NCBI GenBank assembly: GCA_019234035.1
Contig: JAFALX010000076.1
Span: forward strand, 1-11,724
From: Candidatus Dormiibacterota bacterium
GTDB taxonomy: Bacteria > Chloroflexota > Dormibacteria > Aeolococcales > Aeolococcaceae
Reading direction: 5' to 3'
Length of the DNA stretch: 11,724 nucleotides
The notes below the pieces were generated by a model. It worked only from the letters and a program-made list of their open reading frames with translations, was not told the origin of the DNA and did no database searches. The position numbers and the translations under genes are program-made. Of this stretch, positions 7,355 through 11,724 are shown piece by piece. Each line of letters starts with the position of its first letter. The first letter of the stretch is position 1.

Positions 7355-7489
7355 GGTTGACGCCAATGTCAGGCGGAACGCATCGGATGCCTAGCCCCGG
7401 TCGATCGATCCCCTAATCGCCTCCCCGAAGGACCGGCCCGCTGACCGGCCGACGGGGACCTTACCTGTTCCGTGGGGGCGTAGGCAACC
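7355..7489. ncRNA. Candidate structured RNA leader or cis-element in the divergent intergenic region
   Basis: This fills most of the 173-base gap between the CHAP hydrolase start and thiL. GGTTG+ACGCC (7355-7364) pairs with GGCGT-AGG-CAACC (7477-7489), giving ten pairs with a 3-base bulge. CGGAAC (7374-7379) pairs with GTTCCG (7467-7472), nested inside. Within these are GCATC-G-GATGC (7380-7390), the palindrome TCGATCGA (7401-7408), and a long hairpin (7423-7457) with CCCCG/CGGGG and GG(A)CCGG/CCGGCC stems. The nesting implies a folded RNA, most plausibly the 5' leader of the wall hydrolase (minus strand). A leader for thiL on the plus strand is also possible. I cannot match it to a known riboswitch class, and GC-rich DNA gives chance pairings. 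Confidence 0.35.
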
Positions 7490-7499
7490 TCACAATGGA

Positions 7500-8618
7500 G
7501 TGGTGGTCCTTCTTCGGGAGCCCGATTCTGCAAACGGTTCGGGGGTCACGTTTCTGTCGCTCACGTCACAACGTCGCCATTTCGACACCGGCGGCCCGAC
7601 CCTCGCCGAGACGGGGGAGGAGGAGGTGCTCCGGCTCCTCGCGGAAATTGCCGCGGGAGGCTCCGCGCCGGTGCTCGTCGTCGGACCTGGTGACGACGCC
7701 GCCGTCTGGCAACCGCCCGCCGATGTCGAGGTGGCCCTGACCCAGGACGCGCTGGTCGAGGAGCGCGACTTCCGGCGCACCTGGATCACCCCGTGGGCGC
7801 TCGGCCGCCGCGCCTTCACGGTGGCGGTGTCCGACCTGGCGGCGATGGGCGCCGCGCCCGCATGGTGCACCGCGACGCTCTGCGCGCCGGGGTCGACGCA
7901 GCTCGAGGACGTGCTCGAGATCCAGCGCGGTCTGGTCGCGGCAGCGGCCGGCGCCGGCTGCGCGGTGGCGGGCGGTGACCTGAGTGACGCGCCCGGCGGG
8001 ATCATGATCGACGTCGCCGCGGGCGGTACCGCGGCGCCGGGTCAGTGGCTGCAGCGGAGCACCGGGCAGCCAGGGGATGCTCTGGCCGTCACCGGGCACC
8101 TCGGCGCCGCGGCGGCCGGCGTCGCCGCGCTGCGGCTGGCCGAATTCTCGGGGCTCGCCGGACGGCCGGACGACTCGCTGAGTGACGAGCTGCTGCGCTG
8201 GGTGGCCGCGTACCGTGCGCCGGTGGCGCGAATCGACGAGGGACGGCACCTGGCCAACGCCGGCGTCCGCTGCGGCGGCGACATCAGCGACGGCCTCCTC
8301 GTCGACGCCGGGCGCACGGCCGCCGCCTCGGGCTGCCGCGCCGAGCTCTGGCTCGATCGCCTGCCGGTGGCGCCGGGACTCCGCGAGAGCTTCCCTGCGG
8401 ACTGGCTCGGCTTCGCCGTCGCCGGCGGCGAGGACTTCGAGCTGCTCGTGGCAGCGCCTCCGGCCCTGCTCCGCGAGCTTGCCGCGGAATGGCCGGCCGG
8501 CCTGGCGCCGCTCAGCGTGGTCGGCCGTCTGACCGAGGGAAGCGGGGTCGGCCTGCTCGACCACCACGGGGGCACATCGCAGGCCTCGCCGCCCGCGCGA
8601 TCCCGCCATTGGGGGTGA
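7500..8618 (+). CDS. thiL: Thiamine-monophosphate kinase
   Basis: 372 residues from GTG at 7500 (GTG at 7503 is equally possible). ThiL phosphorylates thiamine monophosphate to thiamine diphosphate with ATP, the last step of thiamine cofactor synthesis. It has the PurM/AIRS-type fold: GPGDDAAVW (Asp65/66), TQDALVEERDF, SDLAAMGA (111-118), AGGDLSD (147-153), DISDGL (251-256) and GGEDFELL (299-306). The family normally begins near the GEEEVLRLLAE segment (about residue 39). The first 30-odd residues are therefore extra or untranslated, but no ATG, GTG or TTG lies in frame between 7503 and 7626; only CTG at 7554 does. No convincing SD precedes the GTG. It heads the operon with tsaE-tsaB-rimI-tsaD; its stop overlaps tsaE (GTGA). 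Confidence 0.93.
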   Translation: MVVLLREPDSANGSGVTFLSLTSQRRHFDTGGPTLAETGEEEVLRLLAEIAAGGSAPVLVVGPGDDAAVWQPPADVEVALTQDALVEERDFRRTWITPWALGRRAFTVAVSDLAAMGAAPAWCTATLCAPGSTQLEDVLEIQRGLVAAAAGAGCAVAGGDLSDAPGGIMIDVAAGGTAAPGQWLQRSTGQPGDALAVTGHLGAAAAGVAALRLAEFSGLAGRPDDSLSDELLRWVAAYRAPVARIDEGRHLANAGVRCGGDISDGLLVDAGRTAAASGCRAELWLDRLPVAPGLRESFPADWLGFAVAGGEDFELLVAAPPALLRELAAEWPAGLAPLSVVGRLTEGSGVGLLDHHGGTSQASPPARSRHWG

Positions 8619-9082
8619 CCGATCGCGGGCGCTCATTGCGGTGCGCGACCGAGCTGGACACGATCGCACTCGGCGAGCGCATCGGCACGGCGCTGCTGCC
8701 CGGCGACCTCCTGGCGCTGAGCGGTCCGCTCGGGGCGGGAAAGACGGTGCTCGTCCGCGGCATCGCCCAGGGCCTCGGAGCGGACCCACGCGTGGTGCGC
8801 AGCCCAACGTTCGTGCTGCACCACGTGTATCCGACGGTGCTGCCGCTGCACCACATCGACCTCTACCGGCTCGGCGCGAACGTGGACGTCGCGTTTCTCG
8901 ACCTCGACGGCCTCCTCGAGGACGGCGCGGTCACCGTGGAGTGGGGCGAGCTCGCCGACCTCCGCCGCTTCGACCCCGTGCGCATCTCGATCGATGCGGA
9001 GGCCGACGGGGCCCGCTGCTGCGTCCTCGAGACGGGAGCACCGCAGCGGGTCATGGCCGCCTGGGGCGCGGATCGCGGGTGA
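8615..9082 (+). CDS. tsaE: tRNA t6A37 biosynthesis ATPase TsaE
   Basis: 155 residues, the normal size. The start is GTG at 8615 in a GTGA overlap with the thiL stop. TsaE is the small P-loop ATPase that acts with TsaB and TsaD in loading threonylcarbamoyl onto adenosine 37 of ANN-decoding tRNAs. Visible motifs are the Walker A GPLGAGKT (37-44), SPTFVLHHVYP (63-73), LHHIDLYRL (78-86) and VEWGE (108-112). It lies between thiL and tsaB, with overlaps at both ends. TsaC/Sua5, which makes the threonylcarbamoyl-AMP substrate, is not in this window. Confidence 0.93.
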   Translation: MTDRGRSLRCATELDTIALGERIGTALLPGDLLALSGPLGAGKTVLVRGIAQGLGADPRVVRSPTFVLHHVYPTVLPLHHIDLYRLGANVDVAFLDLDGLLEDGAVTVEWGELADLRRFDPVRISIDAEADGARCCVLETGAPQRVMAAWGADRG

Positions 9083-9672
9083 CCACGCACCCGGGTGACG
9101 ACGTGCGGGTGCTGATGATCGACACCTCCTCGCGGCGGCGCGTGGTATGCGTCCTGGCGCAACCGTTCGGGGAGCTGATCAGCGGCGTGCGCGAGGAGGG
9201 CGTCGACATCGACCGCGCGCTGCCGCCGGCGCTGCACTCGCTGCTCAGCGACGAGGTCACCCACGTCGCCGTGGTCACCGGCCCGGGTTCGTACACAGGC
9301 CTCCGCGCAGGCATGGCCGCAGCCCTGGGAATCGCCCACGCGCGCGGTCTCACGCTCTGTGGGCTCCCGTCGCTGGTTCCGATCAACCACGCCGCGGAGG
9401 CGACCGGCGCCCGGCAGGGGTGGGCCGTGGCGGACGCCGGCCGCGGCGCCATCTACGCGATGCGCTTCAGCGGCAACCTCAGAGCGGAGACGGCACGCGT
9501 CGAGCTCAGCGACTTCGGCAGCGACGGGGAGCCGGTCTTCAGCGCCGACGCCCTGCCCATCGACGGCGTCCGCCACGTTGACCCCGCTCTGGGCCTGGCG
9601 CTCGCCGTCGACAGCGCGCTCGGCCGGCCGCTGGCATACGAGGCGCTGCGGGGGGAGTATGAGGCGGGGTAA
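9079..9672 (+). CDS. tsaB: tRNA t6A37 biosynthesis scaffold protein TsaB
   Basis: 197 residues from the GTG at 9079, which overlaps the tsaE stop (GTGA). GTG at 9103 or 9109 or ATG at 9115 would remove up to 12 poorly conserved residues. TsaB is an inactive ASKHA-fold relative of TsaD that pairs with it and recruits TsaE. Evidence is VLMIDTSS (11-18) in place of the phosphate-1 loop and the diagnostic VVTGPGSYTGLRAG (65-78), followed by LGIAHARGLTLCGLPSL. The protein is a little short for the family (usually about 220), mostly in the C-terminal half, which is variable anyway. A small GGCGG/CCGCC inverted repeat (9663-9667 and 9677-9681) spans its stop. Confidence 0.93.
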   Translation: MTTHPGDDVRVLMIDTSSRRRVVCVLAQPFGELISGVREEGVDIDRALPPALHSLLSDEVTHVAVVTGPGSYTGLRAGMAAALGIAHARGLTLCGLPSLVPINHAAEATGARQGWAVADAGRGAIYAMRFSGNLRAETARVELSDFGSDGEPVFSADALPIDGVRHVDPALGLALAVDSALGRPLAYEALRGEYEAG

Positions 9673-9691
9673 ATCGCCGCCATAGCGCGGG

Positions 9692-9697
9692 TATCAT
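9692..9697 (+). promoter_or_regulatory. Possible -10 element upstream of rimI
   Basis: TATCAT in the 49-base tsaB-rimI gap matches a -10 hexamer in five of six positions and is the only AT-rich hexamer there. No convincing -35 is visible about 17 bases upstream (GTAAAT). It may give internal transcription of rimI-tsaD, but it is weakly supported. Confidence 0.25.
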
Positions 9698-9721
9698 GGT
9701 TCTCACCAAATACGAGCAGTC

Positions 9722-10272
9722 ATGCAGGTAGTTCCGCGCCTCGCCATCGAGCCGATGCGGTACGACGACATCGGCACCGTTCAGCAGATTGAACGCGAGA
9801 TCTTCATCTCGCCCTGGCCGCGCAACGCCTACGCCAGCGAGCTCTCGCAGAACCGCCAGGCGTCCTACATCGTGCTGCGCAACAACGGTGTCATCGTCGG
9901 CTATGCCGGCATCTGGCGCATGGTCCACGAGGCGCACGTGACGACGATCGGCGTGCGCGCGAGTGACCAGCATCGCGGCTACGGCACCACGTTGTTTGCG
10001 GCGCTCGTGCAGCGTGCGTACGACATGGGCGCGCGCTGGATCACGCTGGAGGTGCGTGCAAGCAACCTGCAGGCGATGCGGCTGTACGAGCGTTTCCTGT
10101 TCACCGTCATCGGGCGGCGTCGCGGCTACTACACCGACAATGGTGAGGACGCGGTGATCATGTGGAGCGACAGCGTTCAATCGCCCGCATTCAAGCGCCG
10201 TTATCAGGACATTCTCTCGGGGATCGAGGTCAGCGGACTGGGCCAGGGGCCGCCGCAGGAGTACCTCGGAGC

Positions 10273-10276
<4 letters not shown>
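9722..10276 (+). CDS. rimI: Ribosomal protein S18-alanine N-acetyltransferase (RimI-type GNAT)
   Basis: 184 residues from ATG at 9722. RimI acetylates the N-terminal alanine of ribosomal protein S18; some relatives acetylate other proteins. GNAT features are visible: IEREIFISPWPRNAYASEL near the start, GYAGIWRMVHEAHVTTIGVR as the central strands, the acetyl-CoA loop HRGYGTTL (84-91), and LEVRASNLQAMRLYERFLF with VIGRRRGYYTDNGEDAVIM. The first 150 residues match the usual family length. About 35 extra residues (SDSVQSPAFKRRYQDIL onward) form a tail of unknown role. The rimI position between tsaB and tsaD is the common bacterial arrangement. Its stop TGA (10274-10276) overlaps the proposed CTG start of tsaD. 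Confidence 0.9.
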
Positions 10277-11289
<1,013 letters not shown>

Positions 11290-11290
11290 C

Positions 11291-11324
11291 ACGCGGGGAC
11301 CCTGCCCCCGCGGTACCCCCGCGT
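11291..11324 (+). terminator. GC-rich inverted repeat just after tsaD
   Basis: ACGCGGGG (11291-11298) pairs with CCCCGCGT (11317-11324), an 8-bp perfect stem with an 18-base C-rich loop, starting immediately after the tsaD stop. AAACGAATCATGAAAA follows, without a T-run. It may be a factor-dependent or structural terminator for the thiL-tsaD operon. Confidence 0.4.
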
Positions 11325-11348
11325 AAACGAATCATGAAAATCGGGGGG

Positions 11349-11373
11349 CATGCGGGGGGTGTCCCCCCGCATG
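11349..11373. terminator. Perfect 11-bp hairpin between tsaD and groES
   Basis: CATGCGGGGGG (11349-11359) and CCCCCCGCATG (11363-11373) form a perfect stem around the three-base loop TGT. It directly abuts the putative -35 of groES at 11374. It most likely stops readthrough from the upstream operon, although the T-run of a classical intrinsic terminator is missing. The only run nearby (GATTTTCAT) is on the minus-strand side. Confidence 0.5.
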
Positions 11374-11403
11374 TTGCGGCACTGGCACTCGATTCGCTAG
11401 AGT
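11374..11403 (+). promoter_or_regulatory. Putative groES promoter
   Basis: TTGCGG (11374-11379) and TAGAGT (11398-11403) are separated by 18 bases and resemble -35 and -10 boxes of a housekeeping sigma factor. The -10 box ends one base before the CIRCE operator, the usual geometry for HrcA repression. The -35 match is modest. Confidence 0.5.
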
Positions 11404-11404
11404 G

Positions 11405-11431
11405 TTAGCACTCAGCTATTCAGAGTGCTAA
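11405..11431 (+). promoter_or_regulatory. CIRCE operator (HrcA binding site)
   Basis: TTAGCACTC - 9 bases - GAGTGCTAA matches the CIRCE consensus in all 18 arm positions, with the standard 9-base spacer. HrcA binds it and represses groESL, and sometimes dnaK operons, until heat shock. It sits between the promoter and the SD of groES, so an hrcA gene should exist elsewhere in the genome. Confidence 0.97.
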
Positions 11432-11435
11432 TTCC

Positions 11436-11440
11436 GGAGG
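11436..11440 (+). promoter_or_regulatory. Ribosome binding site of groES
   Basis: GGAGG ends 7 bases before GTG at 11448. The in-frame GTG codons at 11442 (1 base away) and 11454 (13 bases away) are worse spaced, so this site picks 11448 as the start. Confidence 0.7.
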
Positions 11441-11447
11441 TGTGCCC

Positions 11448-11666
11448 GTGTCCGTGTCTCTTCGCCCCCTCGCCGATCGCGTCGTCGTCAAACCCCTCGA
11501 GCACGAGGAAATGACCAAGAGCGGCATCGTGCTTCCCGACACCGTCAAGGAGAAGCCCCAGGAGGGGACGATCGAGGCTGTCGGCAACGGCCGCTACAAC
11601 GAGCAGACCGGCAAGCGCGTCGAGCTCGACGTCAAGGTCGGTGACCGCGTCATGTACGCGAAGTAA
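11448..11666 (+). CDS. groES: Co-chaperonin GroES, interrupted by an in-frame TAA
   Basis: GroES forms the seven-membered lid of the GroEL folding chamber. From GTG at 11448 the frame gives 72 residues: SLRPLADRVVVKPLEHEE, the GroEL-binding mobile loop MTKSGIVLPDTVKEKPQEG, then VEAVGNGRYN-type roof and KVGDRVMYAK. It then meets TAA at 11664-11666. Normal GroES is about 95-100 residues and continues K-Y-A-G; the TAA stands where a Tyr codon (TAC/TAT) is expected, a one-base difference. The frame after it still reads as GroES. As written, the product lacks the C-terminal strands needed for barrel closure and ring assembly. A sequencing or assembly error, a recent nonsense mutation in this copy, or readthrough are the options. 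CIRCE, promoter and SD upstream are intact. Confidence 0.85.
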   Translation: MSVSLRPLADRVVVKPLEHEEMTKSGIVLPDTVKEKPQEGTIEAVGNGRYNEQTGKRVELDVKVGDRVMYAK

Positions 11667-11724
11667 GCGGGCAGCGAGGTCAAGGTCGACGATGTCGAGT
11701 ACCTCATCCTCTTCGAGAAGGACA
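11667..11724 (+). other. groES: Remainder of the groES frame after the internal stop (runs off the window)
   Basis: In the same frame as groES, 19 codons after the TAA read AGSEVKVDDVEYLILFEKD. This matches the conserved GroES ending (AGTEVKxDGEEYLILxExDI). There is no frameshift and no second disruption. The last few codons lie beyond base 11724. It is coding sequence that is either translated by readthrough, read normally if the TAA is an error, or newly dead. Confidence 0.8.

Noticed and set aside
7355..7489. c-di-AMP (ydaO/yuaA) riboswitch upstream of the CHAP hydrolase
   Set aside because: The context is attractive, but the conserved core (CCGUCAGCUAACC and the GGGGUGAAUC-type segment) is not readable on either strand. 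Kept only as an unassigned structured element.
7423..7489. TPP riboswitch ahead of thiL, from ACCTG...GCGTAGG followed by a P1-like CAACC
   Set aside because: The pyrimidine-sensor CTGAGA and the 5' GGGGTGC element are absent, and the segment between ACCTG and GCGTAGG is too short for a normal P5 arm.
7495..7740. ATG-started frame beginning at 7495, in a different frame from thiL
   Set aside because: The product is Arg/Ser/Pro-rich without motifs, while the thiL frame carries the conserved GPGDDAAVW segment in the same stretch.
11664..11666. TAA reassigned to tyrosine in this genome
   Set aside because: cdaR and tsaB both end at TAA where their families end, and conserved Tyr positions in glmS, tsaD and the GH13 gene use TAC/TAT.

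Overview
The window is high-GC bacterial DNA, densely packed with housekeeping genes. The likely source is a high-GC Terrabacteria-type organism, with a Chloroflexota/Dormibacterota-like lineage as best guess. The reasons are a CdaA-type (not DisA-type) c-di-AMP locus with a CdaR/YbbR partner, a perfect CIRCE operator in front of groES, a secreted coiled-coil/CHAP wall hydrolase and many GTG/TTG starts. This assignment is inference from gene content; no rRNA or other taxonomic marker is present.

Layout. Bases 1-3065 (+) hold the 3' end of a diadenylate cyclase gene (cdaA), cdaR and glmS: c-di-AMP synthesis, its membrane-anchored regulator, and the first committed enzyme of amino-sugar and peptidoglycan precursor synthesis. 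Bases 3165-6250 (+) hold a GH13 alpha-glucan enzyme with an N-terminal CBM48-like domain. One base of overlap links it to a fused gene whose protein carries a holo-ACP synthase domain followed by an NAD(P)H-hydrate dehydratase domain. Bases 6238-7326 (-) encode a secreted peptidoglycan hydrolase that converges on the fusion gene with a 13-bp overlap. A strong hairpin placed to act as its terminator lies inside the fusion gene's coding end. Bases 7327-7499 are a divergent intergenic region with extensive self-complementarity.

Bases 7500-11289 (+) form the operon thiL-tsaE-tsaB-rimI-tsaD: thiamine-phosphate kinase, the TsaB/TsaD/TsaE proteins of the tRNA t6A37 pathway, and the S18/GNAT acetyltransferase that usually travels with them. 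Most junctions are stop/start overlaps (GTGA). tsaD probably begins at a CTG in a CTGA overlap. Bases 11290-11724 contain two GC-rich hairpins, a promoter, a CIRCE element and the start of groES. groES is interrupted by an in-frame TAA where a Tyr codon is expected, while the frame downstream remains recognisably GroES.

No mobile element, CRISPR array, tRNA or rRNA was found. I see no clearly new multi-gene system. The items most worth following up are the groES internal stop, the structured 7355-7489 region, the AcpS-NnrD fusion, the probable CTG start of tsaD, and the terminator embedded in an overlapping convergent gene.
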